Assembly: GCA_013350335.1 (NCBI GenBank)
Contig: CM023540.1
Location: forward strand, 32,591,175-32,655,174
DNA from: Chimonanthus salicifolius
Taxonomy: Eukaryota > Streptophyta > Magnoliopsida > Laurales > Calycanthaceae
Length of the DNA: 64,000 nt
Direction of reading: 5' to 3'
Of this stretch, positions 20,723 through 35,094 are shown one piece after another. How positions within the stretch are numbered: the first letter of the stretch is position 1; each line of letters begins with the position of its first letter. The position numbers were made by a program, and so were the translations under genes. A model generated the notes under the pieces. The model had not been told where the DNA came from. It made no database searches and saw only the letters and a list, made by a program, of their open reading frames with translations.

Positions 20723-23230
20723 TTCTTCTCTATTTTACTATCATAATTATAGGGTATAATCTTCTAATATGAGATTTTTCAAATTAATTGAGGCAAATGA
20801 CCTTTCATCAGTAGAAAATGAAATAAGAACGTTCGTACATAGTCACTCATATGAAAAATACTGAAAAATCTCTAATAGAAGTCATTTTTTTTTCATTTTT
20901 CAGTATTGGGTCTTTTTTATTTTACCATGGAATTAATTTTTTAATGGATAGAATTAAAGTTATAAAAAGGTAGGAAGACATCCAAAATTTTCTTTTGGTC
21001 CCCTCCATCTATGGGAAGGGTTTAAAGTCATCATATTGTACACTTCAAATTTTTTAAAAGATAACCCATCATTTATGAAAAGGATTGGTCAGCAATAGTG
21101 CAATTTTTCTCAATTTTTTTATAATAAAATGATTTTTTAATTCAATTTAATTGTATACAATCATGACAATTATTTCATGAAAAACCCATCAATGTTGACC
21201 CTTTCATGCAAGACCCCAAAAGCATTTGGGTGGGATGCCACCATAGTTAGGTCCATATTGGAGGCCATGCTAAGTGGCTTTGTCTCTCCCAAATTGATTG
21301 AAAATTTGACATGGGTATTAAATAAAAATAATTATTAAATGTGGTGTCACCCCACATTACTAACTATCATAATTTATTTATTTTAATCTCAAGTTGTAGT
21401 TTTTCCTTCATATGTCTAATCATTAAATATATAATTAAGAAATGGTTGAATATTTCAAAATTGTATACAAGGAAAGCTCCAAAATTGGGAGTATTTAAAT
21501 TTTAGGGGACAAAAACAATTAATTATTTTTTTATGAATGCTAAGTATTAGACTCTACATACAATTGCCTAAATGGAAACTTCTAGAAGGGTAAAAATGTA
21601 GATCATCTCAAATTTTCACCTATTAAAATATACACCAGTATCTATAATGTTAGATTATGATTTGAACAGTTAGAAGATCTAACATATCAATCAAAATCAA
21701 TATCATATTAGTTTATTAATTGAATAAAAAAAGAAGATGCATAATTTAGGAATTCCACATTTTACTGAATAGTAATTTTAATTCTTCTAGATTCAAATAT
21801 TCAATTATTTTTTATTTTATTCTATTTATTTTTTAGGTGTGGATGGGGTTTATTTTAACTTTTTTTTTCTTTTTAATGGTGGGGTCCAAGTGTCCACCTT
21901 CAGACCATGTAACACGGCCATCAATGTGACCTCCATTTTTCACATAAATTATTCCCATTCATTTGAAAGAGGAAATAAAATCAAACCATGAAAGGAATGG
22001 AAAATTTACTTTTTACTGTACATGTGGCGGCTGGTAAACTGCAATCATCATTATCTGTCATAATTTAAAATTTTACTTATTCCATTGTAAGTTTTTAAAT
22101 TTTACTTTTTGTATGACTACTATGGAATAGATATTTTCCCTTATGCATTATGTGTGAATCGACACAAATTTTATTATATTATTTGTATTATTTATCAAAT
22201 TGGCTCACTGAAAGTTTTAAATCATTCACAGCGAAGGATTCAGCGAGTCGATGCCAAAGGCAAATGGATAATATAGTAAAATCTATGTCGCGTTAAACAA
22301 AATATTTGTGAGAAAATGTTGTCCCTATTATAAATTAAAATATAAAATTTCATAATAATAAAATTCAATAATTTTACAATACTTGTCAACATTGGACTGA
22401 TTTTATTGAATTCAATTGACAAAAATTCTCAAGTCCTTGCATTAAAGACTTCAAGTGCAATGTGTGGAAGATGTCAACATAATTAAATTATTTTACTATT
22501 ATGAGTTATGGCAGATGTCAAATATAATTAAATTATTTTACTATTATGAGTTACGGCAAGTGGCAATGTCTCTCCCTATTTTAGTGAGAATCGCACATGG
22601 ATATTAATCTTCTATTATCATGTGAATAGTATTCACTGGAGTACAACAAGGACCACAAAAATAAAAGATTTTATTAAATGATACATCATCTTTTATTATT
22701 GATTATCTTGACTCTTTTTATCCATTTGTGTCTCAAGTTGTAGATTTTAATTAAATGTGTCTAAGTCTTAGAATCCCCACCATGAGCCATGAATAGACAA
22801 TTATACATATTTAAAATCCATTGCCTCTAAAATTGATCATTATCCCTAACAATTACATAAGTTTTTCTGTCAAACGATAAAAAAATAGAAAAATAATTTT
22901 ATGAATCAATTCCGGAACTTTAAAGATTGTGAGATATCCTTAGAAAAGACAATTGTACGTAGAGACCTATGTACACTTAGGCACAGGATCTACCAAATGA
23001 GGATGATATTAAATCTATTGAGAATGTACTGTATAGAATATATGACCACCTAAATCACTTTTATTGAATTAATGAAGTCATGCTTTTAAACTCTAAAAAT
23101 TTGAATCAATTTAAATTATTTTTTAATTATTAAACTCTACCGTCTTAAAAATATATAGTTTATTGACCCATTAAAGTGCTTTTTTATAGATGTTGTACTA
23201 AAAAATATATTTTCAATAGACCCATTATTA

Positions 23231-23567
23231 GGCTGAAATCAGGCTGGGACAGGTCGGGTTTTTTAAAACCCAATCCGACCCGAGTTACTAAAATATGAAA
23301 TCTGACCTGACCCAAATTTCTAACCCGAATGTCTCGACCCGACCCGACACAAATTATAATCCTACTCAACTCAAATTTTGACTCAACCTGCATTTTGAAT
23401 CCACTTTAGCCTAAATTTAACAGGGTTGGGTCGGATTTGATCGCGTCGAGTCGGGTTAACTTGAAAATCTCTCAACCCAATCCGACCTGAATTTAATGCG
23501 GGCCTTTGTCTTCTCAACCTGACCCAACCCGCTGAACCGATTTTCATGACCCGACCCGAGTTTCACC
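23231..23567. mobile_element. GGGTCGG-type MITE (MITE-2) copy
   Basis: Starts 'ggctgaaatcaggctgggac' and ends 'cccgacccgagtttcacccc'. The interior is packed with 'gggtcgggt' and 'acccgaccc' motifs able to pair internally. No flanking target duplication was found. Confidence 0.55.
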
Positions 23568-24500
23568 CCTACCTATCATCATCCCTTAGATACTCAAATA
23601 TTCATAATAATATCCTAAATTTAGACTGATTCATGGGTTCAAATTTCGGTATATATCTAAGTCGAAAAAAAATTCTCACTTAATTTTTTTAATTAAAATT
23701 TGAGATATTGACCGATATCAACTATATATATATATCAGATATCGACCGGTATCTCAACGTGTTAAAATCCGAGAGATTTATTTTCCTAAACTGATCATTT
23801 CGAACTCAAATCAATTTAATTAATTGTATGGTCAAGAAACAGCCCCTCAATGTAGCCCCTGCATTTAATATAATAGTGTTGCATTGTGTGTAAAATGGCA
23901 ACATAATTAGGTCATTGTTATGGGACATGTTTCATGGGCAAGTGAGAACTTCACATGGGTCTTTATGTCTTGTCATGGTGTGAACATCTTCTTAATTATT
24001 ATTCCAAAAGCGACCATTAAAGTAAATAAAAAAGCTTAAACATTTATTAAAAGTGATTTGTCCACCCATTTTATTGATTGTCCCACTCCCCTCTATTTTC
24101 TTTCTGTCTCAACCCGTTGATCTTTATCAAAATGTTTAATTATTAAATTGATCACCTTAGTTATCACATCATTAAATAATTCCACCTTTTTATGAAATTA
24201 CTTTCACATGAAACATGTGAGTAGAGAAGATTATAAATTAAGAGTAATTAATTTTACAACGAATTGAAAAGATATTGTTTTGACAAGTTACGTCAGAAAA
24301 TAGACCTCATCCTATAATAAATTACTTTTATTAAATTGATCAATTAAATAATTGGATCACTAAGTTATCACGTGATTAGATAACTTCAATTTTTTTTATG
24401 AAATTATTTTCATGTGAAACATCTAAGTAGAGAAAATTATAAATTGGGAGTGTTAATTTTAGAAGAGGACCCCCAAACATTTACAATTGAAATTATGGTT

Positions 24501-27018
24501 TCTCGACAAGTCACGTCATATGAGACTCATTTACTGTCCCAACATTTTTTCCCCTGATTGATAAAACGTTGCTGGTCATCCCATCTGGTTAGAGGATTTT
24601 CTCAATTTTTGTTTGGAGATATCTAGCCCAAGAAGATAGCTAATTAGGTAGAGTAACCCAGATTATTTATAAATCCCTCAGTCTCTCTTTTCATAATGAA
24701 TGTTGGACTTGTTTCCTGCCCCAACATAAATCTCAGCCTATAATAAAAATAATTAAATAGATGGATGGATATCATGAGACTTCCAATGTGTGTAAAATGG
24801 GACTTCCTGGCCCTTGATTTTATTAGATGAAAAACAAACTATTTAATTAATATTTTTATTTATTATGATCAAGTGAAATATGAGAAAGCATTACATGAAC
24901 ATAAACACAGTGGAATCTAAAATTTAAAAGAGAGAATAAATTTTTTAATAATTTAATATTATCACAAAGTGAGCCCACATATGGCTCTGGTGCCCTAGGC
25001 GCTGAAAAATACCCACACATTTACTATTCTGCCCTAATTCTAGAGGAGCAACGTCAATGGAAGCTAAGTTTTGTTAGACTTTGAAATGTTTTTTTTTTTG
25101 AAAAGATTGTGTCTCGTCTTTTCTTGTTTAATGCTGGAGTGTCTCTTTTCTAGATGATTCAGATGCTTCACGTAACTTTATTATTAAGTTTTAACCAAAC
25201 TTTGTTAACTTTATTTTTAGTAAAACTTTATTCCTGGTAGGCTAATTTTTACACTCATATTTATTTTTTTATTAGTTTTTGAAGGCTCTAAAAAGTAACT
25301 TATTGAATATTTTAAAACTTCAAATTCCATTAATCACTATTATCTAAGTGTTTGAATTAACATTTAGTCCCCTTCTAATTTGGTTCAAGATCTTAATAAT
25401 AGTGAGTTTCAAGAACATGTAAATTTATTCTCTGAAAAATAATATATATACATGCCAATATAACACCAGTAGCATATAATTGCTCACATCTGAATATAAA
25501 TTCATTAAATAATGGTGATGAATTTAATGAAAAAATCTCTCTTCAATATGTGATCTATTAAAAATTAGTAGTGGATTGAATCAATCTCAAGCTTTTCAGA
25601 ATTTGAACAATTCAATTTTTTTTTTTTTTAAATTTACGGCCTTTGAAAATATGACTTAATCAAAACGATTAGAATTACTTTTAACAGACCATATATTTAA
25701 AACAAATAATATTATCTTTTCATAAGATACTTACTTAACTTAATAATTGATGTTTAGTCAGAATCATCCCACCGAAAGAAGAGGATTTACTTTGGTAAGA
25801 AGTAAAAAGCCCATATGTTGATTTGAATTAAAATAGTCCACTTGAAACATGGTGATTATTTTAAGAAAAGAAAAAGCTCTTCTCCAGTACATGTCATTTA
25901 GGGTTTGGGCCCACCATGGCCCATGCAAAGTTCAACGTGATTGTCGTTTTTAAAATTATTAGTAAAATTTCAATTTTTTAAAATATTAATTTATTAGAGA
26001 TGATACTAATCCCCCACAAATATACGAAACTTAAAAATAAGTTTAAAATAAAATTTAGAGAAGCAGAGTCCCTATTTTACAAAAAAATTATTGGCTTGTT
26101 ATTCCAAAGTTCAAATTTAAAAATCTTAAAATAAAAGTCCTCATTACAATTTTTTTTATTTATGATTGAATTTTACAAATAAACTATTTTTCATTCTTAA
26201 AAATGCAACTAAGTAATTAGGCAATAATTTGTAATAACCCCAATTAAAGAGCCTTCAAGTAAAGATGATTGCAAGAGGATTGACTCTATAAATCACATCA
26301 AAACATCAATTTACGATCAATAATTGCATTTGCTTTAGTAGAAGGTATCGTTTCACAATGTAGCAAGATTATTGTCATTTAAAGAGTGCAAAAGAACATT
26401 TTATCAACACTTTTCGCTTGAGGTTAAATCCAATATTACAAATTCAAAGCTATTATTTTCAAGTGAAAACTTTAATCTCGACCGACAAATGCATGCCGAG
26501 TGACTAATTAAAAGGCACCACTATCACTGAAATGAAAGAATTTATGTCAATAAGCAAATTCTCTTCAAATGACAAAGACAACCCATTCCAATTTCCATTT
26601 GAGCTGACATCAAATATTAATTAAAAGATACTATTTGATTGAATAAACATTAAAATTGCAACTTTGCAACAATCATGAGAGGACTCTTTGTAACTCCTCC
26701 TTTTAGTATTTAATCTGCTTGTGCACATCAATGTGTATCAACTTTTGTATTGTCGTTTTGTTTCTATTTTATTTGTCTTCTTGGTATTTAACTGCTGTCA
26801 TACATCAATTTGTACAATTTCACCATCTATCCCTACATCCTCACTAATTTTACTCATGCAACAGTGAAAAAGGTAAAAGAAAAAGAAATAACTTGTAAAA
26901 ATAAAAAAATCCCATATAAAAAATTTGAGTATAATTTACATACGAATCCAACTTTATTAGAATTTTCTTACTGATTGAATTACTTATACAACTTAAGTTA
27001 GTAACTACATTTACAAAG
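24501..27018. other. Spacer downstream of AMSH
   Basis: AT-rich DNA with no recognisable gene or well-formed transposon. The last few hundred bases before 27018 presumably hold the AMSH 3' UTR and poly(A) region. Confidence 0.5.
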
Positions 27019-30000
27019 TTACCGAAGATCGACAACATCAAATTTCAATTTTAGGTTCATATAGACATGAGAACAGTGTTCATAAATGGGGGTTCCATCT
27101 TCAGGCTCTTCATGAGGATGGAAGCCACGTTCTTGACAACCACGTATCACAGAGACGCCGGCTGGATCTGATAGATGGAATATGCCATGGGTTCTACAGA
27201 AACATTTAAAAAATGAATGAGTGCACCAACAATCAAACTATATCTAATATGCTCCTGCAACTAATAATTGAAGATTGTTGATCAAAAGGGTTAAATCATC
27301 ACTAGAGAGGGATCAAAATGTATTGGGTTATGTGTTTCCCAGATGCCCAACTCTGAATTTTTTGAGAAAAAGATCTCAAACTCCTATAAATGAGGCCATC
27401 ATTGAGCAATCCAATTTATGATCTAATGAACCATCCAATTACGGGAAATTTGAAGGCTCTATCCCCTTTTAAGACGAGGCTAAAAATGGATGGTCGCAAA
27501 AAAAGACAGTAACATTCTGGGATAAAAGCCAAAAACAGGATTAATAAATTATAATTTTCCATTTTTCTATCAGTATCCTTGCAACTAATTATCATTAGAA
27601 ACAGCACACATGAATTGTTATCGATGGACATTATCAAGTCTGTGTGCTGTTTCCACCGAATTGTTTGTGCCAGTCACTAAATGCATTGTAACAATCTTTT
27701 GGGGGAATGCTCTACCTGGTTGTATCTGTGGGTGCCATAACAATTGCAATTGCTTCTGGTAACATGACCTGATAAAATGACAGAAACAAAAATTCCAACC
27801 ATTAGAAGACTCTTCTACCCTGAAAGAGGATTTATAATCAAATATACAACTAATAGGAAGTAGGATTTCATGCGTTATTGCATGATTGACAATTGACTGA
27901 GGTGAAAGCATTGGCTGTGTTTGAATGAGGAAGTAGGAGGTTCTCCAGGGGTAGGAGAACTTCCGCCATCTTTTCTTCTCTCAGAGAATATGGTGTTCTC
28001 CACCTTCTCCTAGAGGAGGGGAAGATCTACTGTTTGTAGGCCCCACTTTCTCCTAGAGAATGCATTCAAACAAGAAAAGTCTCACCACTTCTCACTATAC
28101 AAACAGTCATTGGATTTCTTCATGACATTTCAATGGTTTGTCAACCATTTCACTTGTGGTTCTGGGCCATCAAACATTATTCTGATTCATTTGTTTTTCA
28201 TTATCTACTAAAGTCACAGGTTGTGCCTGGAAAGCTATTGACATGGATTAGATAAGGGTAGGTTCAGATCTGATTACTAATTCGACCCATGATCTAAACC
28301 ATATCTGACCCATTCAACCCCAATTGCAGGCCCCCAAACCCCTGTACTGATTAGACAAGGTTTGTGGGCTTGCATGGTTGACAAGACTCCTTTTTTTTTT
28401 TTTAAGAAGAGAACAAATTCTTTTCTTGTTAAAAAAAAAAAGAACACATTCCTCTTAAAGAAAACAATGACCAGAATGCTTATAAACAAAGAAGCACCAC
28501 GCCACCAGGGACTGATGCACCTAGGTTTGGTTAAAGAATCTGTATATACATTGACCTCCATCGCCATCGGCCAATTTACGTGAAAAGTGGTACTTTTGGC
28601 CATCGCTTGGTTTGCTAACTCTAGAGCAAAAAAAAAAAATTAGGATAAAGCACAACATGCTGATTCAGTGATTCATGGGATAAATTTGATTTAATGGACT
28701 ATGGCTAAAGCACCTTTCAATGGATTCACTGTCAAACATTGGAGCTGGACAACTTTTATCATTAGTAGTATTTTTAGTTGTGTTGCCAATTTTATATTTC
28801 TTTTCTCATCTCCTTATGACTGGTCCAACTGTCATTTTGTTAGATCTATTTGTATCGATCCTTTTTTGTTTCAAATTTCTTGCCTCGGTGAAAGACAAGT
28901 GCACTTCTGAGATGAGCAACTTAATCCTGTAGTCACAAAAGTGTGTTCCCTGGTTCTTTTAGTTCATCAACCCAAGTAGAGGCACTCTTGGTGAACCCAA
29001 AACCATCAACAAAGGTTCCAATATGTGACTTGACTAGTCCCAACCCTTACAGCAAAAGAGTCTCCACACTACAAGGTGTGCATGTAACCGACACAGTTAT
29101 TAATTGAAGCCCAAGAATAGGACCAGGACCAAGACCATTGACTCCCCCCCCCCCCTCCCCCCCCCCAACCCCCTTCTCCCCTTTCCACCCAACCCAAAAC
29201 CCTACTTTTGGCCTTGGGGAAAAAAATACTATATGCATCGATCTAACTGACTAGGCTTCTAAGATGCAAGTCATCCAGGTATAACTGTGTAAAACTGTCA
29301 ATGCAGTTTCAGATTGTTGCATGGATGGCAGAGAAACCCTTCAGCACTAGTTTACAGCCAACAATTCCTACTAGGAGAACATAGATGAGTGAAAATCTAG
29401 CAGGATAACATAATATGTGGGGCTGTCTCAAACAAAATTTGGAGCAACAGTTAAAAGTTTTGAAATTCTATCACATTAGTACATAATGATAATAACAAAC
29501 TTCATAGAATGATATCCTTCTTTGGGTGGTTTTGGTTGCCTTTGGGAGTCTGCTTTCTATTTTTGTAAAAGTGCCTTGGCGTAAATCCTTTTTAGTAGTT
29601 TTTATCTGTGTCACATTCCTTGGGCATCTATTGAATAATTTTTTTACCATTTCATAATAACATCAACAACCACAAGAAACTACAAAGAAAGAAAATAAAC
29701 AGGTATTTGTTGCAAAACAGAATACAGTAAACAAGTAATATGTGGAGATATCTTAATTAGCAATACTTTACCTGATAGGAGTAATGAGTGTGAAGATCAA
29801 CAGACGACATAAAGCAAGTCTGTGTTGGGTGAGTCTGAAAATCAATATGCTTCAGAATCAGGTCAAATAGATTAAATAGAAGGTAATAGAAATGAAGGTG
29901 ATCTTCAGAAACTCACATGAATCCATCCAAGGGGAAAAAGTGAAAGTTTGTCTTGAACATCAAATATTTCTTCTTCATTCATAGTCTGGCACTGAACATA

Positions 30001-33000
30001 AAACAAATTCATCATGATGGGAACTTTTTTTATAGTAAAAAATTACTATGAGCAGCCCAAGTCATAAAGTCACTCCCTAAATCTTCAAACACCACTGCCT
30101 AGAAAAATAAATAAATATCAGCAATAAATCAGTTCTCACATATTTCAAGTTCCATTTGTGAACAAGGTGGTCTAAGCTGTACGCTTACAACCTACTTGGA
30201 GCTTGCTCAAATACCTTTGTCCTTTTTGGTGTTCTCCATGAGTCAATTTGGATCAACCCAATCAACCTGAATTCCAAGGTTGCTGCATTGATCTCTTAAT
30301 CCACATATATCAATCGATATCATAAAGTAACTAGATAAAAACAAGAAAGTTGCACCAGTTCATTTTTGCCAGAATTTGTTTGGTGTGATAAATGGTGCAA
30401 CTATTTAAAGTTAATTTTTTTAAAAAAAGATAACTATTTAAATTGACATTTTCACATTTAGAACCCAAACAATGTGAGCCAAGTGGTACATGAACATTCA
30501 GTTAACTGTTAGATAGATCTTTTACCAGCTGATATGTCTAACAGAAACAAAGTAGCCAGTCTTGTATACAATATAATAAATAATAGGTCATGAATTGAGC
30601 AAACAGAAGTGGTAAACAGATACTATTCAAAGTTAATTATTAACATGTTCACATGTAGAGCCTGAACAATATGGGCCAAGTGGTACATACACAATATTTC
30701 AATTGCTGGTCAGATCCTTTATCTGCTGATGTTTTATTTCTAAACAAGTAGCTAGTCTTGTATGCAAACTAATTAATGGTGCATTCATAAAATAAACTAT
30801 GATAAATAACAAGATAAGTCAAACAGGGGAAAAAAGGAAGGAACTTAAACGCAGAAACACAATGCAAGTAAAAACAAGTGTAATTTCGTCTTACTGAATC
30901 AGAGGTTGATTCCTGCTTTGGGATTATCAATGTTGTAATATAGAACTTTCTGTTCTTCTGCAAGCAGTGGCAATGGGCAACATAAGAACCAAGAAAACAA
31001 ACTTCAAATCATCTCTTCAAACTACCAATTTAGTGAGCTTACTAGTGAACCCGAAAGAATTCCACATGTTTCCAGATTTTTTGCAGTGTTTGCTTGCGCC
31101 AGCCTCAAAAAGTCCTCCATCATCTTTGGTGGCTGTAAAATAGTTCACTGAAGTGAGCATCACATTCATCAGGGAAAATTGAAAATTTGTAGAAAGCCTC
31201 ATTTTCACCAATCTGACATGAACTGCAAGACTGTCTGCTAGGATCACTCCTACAGGAAAGGAAAATGTCATCTTACAATGTGCAAATGCTGATAAGTTTT
31301 AGAGTCAGAAACTCCGTCCAGATGTGGTCTTGCTGGTCCAGGTCTTGGATCAGCAACTCTTGATGGTGGAATTGGAAGCAAATCATTCTGTACACGAGCA
31401 AGAACCGGAGGAGGAGAAGGCTGCCTGATATTATTCAACTGTATGACATCTTCACGTGCATGATCACTAATCAGCGAAGATGAGTCCTTAGGCCATCTAC
31501 CATCATCCAGGGAGAGAACTGACTCCATGGCAGATCCATTCCATCCTGAATCACTGACTTTAACAGCTGCAAGATCATATTGTCCAGCCTGATTCTGGCT
31601 ATTGCCAGGTGAGAGCAGGAGATAGTGTAAGTTATGAATAAGGACTAGGCAAATAGAGAATGAGGATAGTTCAGTATTCATACTTCATGGTAAGATAGAG
31701 GTCAAAAAAATTCAGAAAACCACAGGGAATGTCTGCATATAGCTGGTGCTGCAATCATTATGAATATTTTGGCCAAATGGATGGCTATCTATCCTGTCTG
31801 TATCTGAGGCAGAGTGGAAATCAGAAACCACATTACAGTGTTTTCCCCCAACCCTTACAACCTAAATCAATATACGACAGATTGATGGTGACGAGGAAAG
31901 GCAGAAAAAGTTGTCACGCCTAATGCAGCTGATAGGTACCTGCATTGGAGGCCATACAAACAAGACAACATAAGGAGTGCATCATCACCTCACCCCTGTG
32001 CACTTCTGCATCACATCAAATAAGTGGTAATACGGATACACCTTAACTGATTTCTCTCCACACTGAACAATAACCTGACAGACGTATAGGTGCATATAAT
32101 ATCTGACATCCAAGCCACCCTGGATGCGTTGTGTAATGGATAGCCATTCATTCCTACCAAAATATTCGAGTACTTTCAATTTTAGGTTATCCAAATGCTC
32201 CCTAGTGGTAAAAATGTCAATTACAACCATGCCACTTTTTTCTTTTTCTTTTTAAAAAAAAAGAAAGATGGATCAGCCGTAGAAATAGAGATTCAAAGAT
32301 GATACTGCGATGATACTGCTAAAAAAAAGATTAAAAAATGATAAAACTATGAAGCACTAGAAAATTGCACAAAATTCTGACCTTGAAATTTCAATTGGAG
32401 TTAAGTCGGCATTGCTTGGATATTGGACCTATAGCATGAAATATATTATCACAAGTAGCCTATAAATGTTTCAACTTTGGAAAAATATGTATCGAAGATA
32501 CAAGGATTTTGTACCCTGATGCCAGCTGTAGGTCCCATCCATTGGCCTCCAAGTCCATTTGGGCCTAAAATGGAGTGTCTGGTCAAAGTTTCCTCCTTTG
32601 GATGAGGTAAACTGAGAGATCTGTATATTTCAAGCAACGTGCAGGTTCAATGCATAGAAAATGAACAAAGACTATATAAAACTGTTGCTCAAAATTATTG
32701 TAGAATATCAATTAAGAATGATTAGAATATGCATTAAAGCACAAAACAGATTGGGCCCTATAGAAAAAAATGCAAAATGCTAGTATGGCATGACCTGATT
32801 GGTCATGGAGGGATATCCCTGCAAAGACACATGTATATGCAGTTAATTTCACACATGATGCAACATGTAGGCACATGCATGAATCTCTCCCCAAAAAAAA
32901 TGTACAAATGCATGTACCTTTTCACCCTTACCCAGTTCAAATTGTTTTGAATTACAGACAAATTTGTATGAATTTCACAATTCAATGATTGTCTAGTAGA

Positions 33001-35049
33001 CAAATTGAAAGGAGTTTTCACTTACATAAATAACAACTTCAGGACCTCGACCTAATGGAGCCCAGCATGACCCCAAAATTCCTTCCTCAAGCCCACCTAC
33101 CCCCATGAATTGGACCCTTACCCAACTTGACCCCAATATAAGTTTAACAGCCCATTGATTTAACTCAAAGAATTTTCACTGTTAGATAAAATTGAATCTT
33201 TAATATCTTAAAAAACATGGCTTAACTTTGGACAAAATTGAATCTTTGAGGCATTAAAAAGGCATAGAATCACTTATCATGTTGGATAAACTGAATCTTT
33301 GGGATCTTAAAAACCATGGCTTCACTCATACACTCAAGGTGATTTTTTATGGGCACCTTATTTACGCAAAAAACTTTCCAGCTGACCCATTCACACAGAT
33401 CATGATCATGGTGAGCCCCACATAGAAGTCCGCAAATTGTTATTTGAGGACTAGTTCCTAGGGTATCCTAATTTTGTATTTATGTGTCTGTCGGCCCCAG
33501 ATAGAAGTCATCAAATTGTGTGTAAGTATCTGTACGCAGATGTACGGACATAAACATATGTACACATGGACACACATGCACATATGTATGTAATTACGTA
33601 CATATGTATGTAGTTACATACTTATGTATGTAGTTACGTACATATGTACTGAATATGTACCTATGCACATGTGATTCACGTTTGGATTGTAAGGAACCCA
33701 TAAGAGGGTCAAAGCCTTGCCAAACAAAATCTGTCACATGAAGTTGGCAACTTAGAGATTGTTGAAGTCAAAGCGATGCTAAACAAAATCTGTCACATGA
33801 GGAAACTGAAAGAGAGAAAAACAGAGGATGGAGCTGTCTCACAAACCATGAAATTCAGCACTGCCACATATGGAATCTTTCCCTTGTTTCACATGAATAT
33901 CAGGCAAGGATGGAACTGTCTCACAACCCATGAAAAATAGGCACTGGTTTCTTAATTTGATTGATTCCAGACCCAGTTAAGGACTGAACCCAAATCATAA
34001 ATTCATTTGCAATCAAAGAAAAACAAAGGACCCATAACAGTAATACTGATGAGGGCTCTAAGAGGCTTGGATACCTTGATTTTCAAAAAAAAAAACAGTA
34101 ATACTGATGACGGAAGATACTATGTCGGATCTGAGGACAAAATACCATCTAGGATAGACCTGATTGTATCACTAAGTAGACTCTGGGATGAATGCAAGCA
34201 TCCAGACTTCCATAAATACTAGAAAATTTGTTTCAACAGCAGAGATCATGTGGAATGCTCCAATTATGGAGATGATACACAGGAAACCATGAACAGGGCC
34301 TCCACAACCTCAAAGAGGCTTCTACTCATTATTCTTCTGTACTTCAGTTGCATCTCTCTTCTTTCACGAACAAAGGTCCATTAACCTCAGCCATTAACAC
34401 CCCCCCACCCCCAGAAAGAGAGAGAGATATATCTTAACAACCATTGGAATACTCAAAAAAAAAAAAAAAAGAATGACCTCGAAAGTCGAAATAGTTTAGA
34501 AAGGGCTGAGATGGATTATGTCTCAATTAGCACTTACACCTGCCCACATGCTTGGCCCTCCAAATTTGCAGTTGTGTAATTTTCTTAAAGCAAAATAGAA
34601 CCAGGACATATAACGTAAAAATAAAGAAAAATTTCTGAATAAATTATCAAACAATACATCAGTTTTTTAACAGTAAAATAGTATAAACTTTTGTGCATGT
34701 TGTAGTGTACTGATAGCCATTGCTTCAACTACCAGCATCAAGAGGTCTGATGTACAATAAAAAATCTGCTGCATGTACAAATGGTATGAACAAATATGTC
34801 AAATCTAATAGTACATGCATCTCTAGATGTTGCAAAAAAGAGAGTAAATAAATGAACAATACTTACAGCTTCTGAAATTGCCTGTCAATCGGCATGGAGT
34901 TGGGTGATAAAACATGATTGGGCTCATTGGTGTGTCTCCATAAATACTGAGATGCATCACCAAGGTTATCTGGCTGTATTTATCAAAAAAGAATGGATAG
35001 AATTTTGAATCAAATAAGTAAAGGTAAAATTTAACATAATCTGCATATT

Positions 35050-35094
<45 letters not shown>

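Larger units (their letters stand above)
16500..24500. repeat. Ancient tandem array of five diverged units
   Basis: A recurring block, 'gcaacataattaggtcatt'-like followed by a 'tgtctctccca' or 'tttcatgggcaagtg' segment and then 'ttcacatgg.tattta', appears near 17330, 19820, 21230, 22470 and 23890. Companion blocks keep the same order: 'tcaaaattttcttttgg' with 'ttttaaaagat.aa.cat' at 19341-19455 and 20970-21095; 'catagtcact.tatg.aaaaa' at 18394 and 20824; 'ctcaagttgtagattttcat'-like at 20020, 21390 and 22730. Unit length is about 1.2-1.5 kb, stretched to about 2.5 kb between the first two by inserted SINEs and MITEs. No open frame is conserved between units, so it looks non-coding or long dead. 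Origin unknown. Confidence 0.55.

Noticed and set aside
28720..28932. A 70-codon hydrophobic frame inside an AMSH intron.
   Set aside because: Hydrophobicity comes from T-rich DNA; overlapping frames are equally open and there is no gene context.
33540..33670. Possible CRISPR-like array.
   Set aside because: The repeats are contiguous, without unique spacers, in a plant intron; it is a minisatellite.
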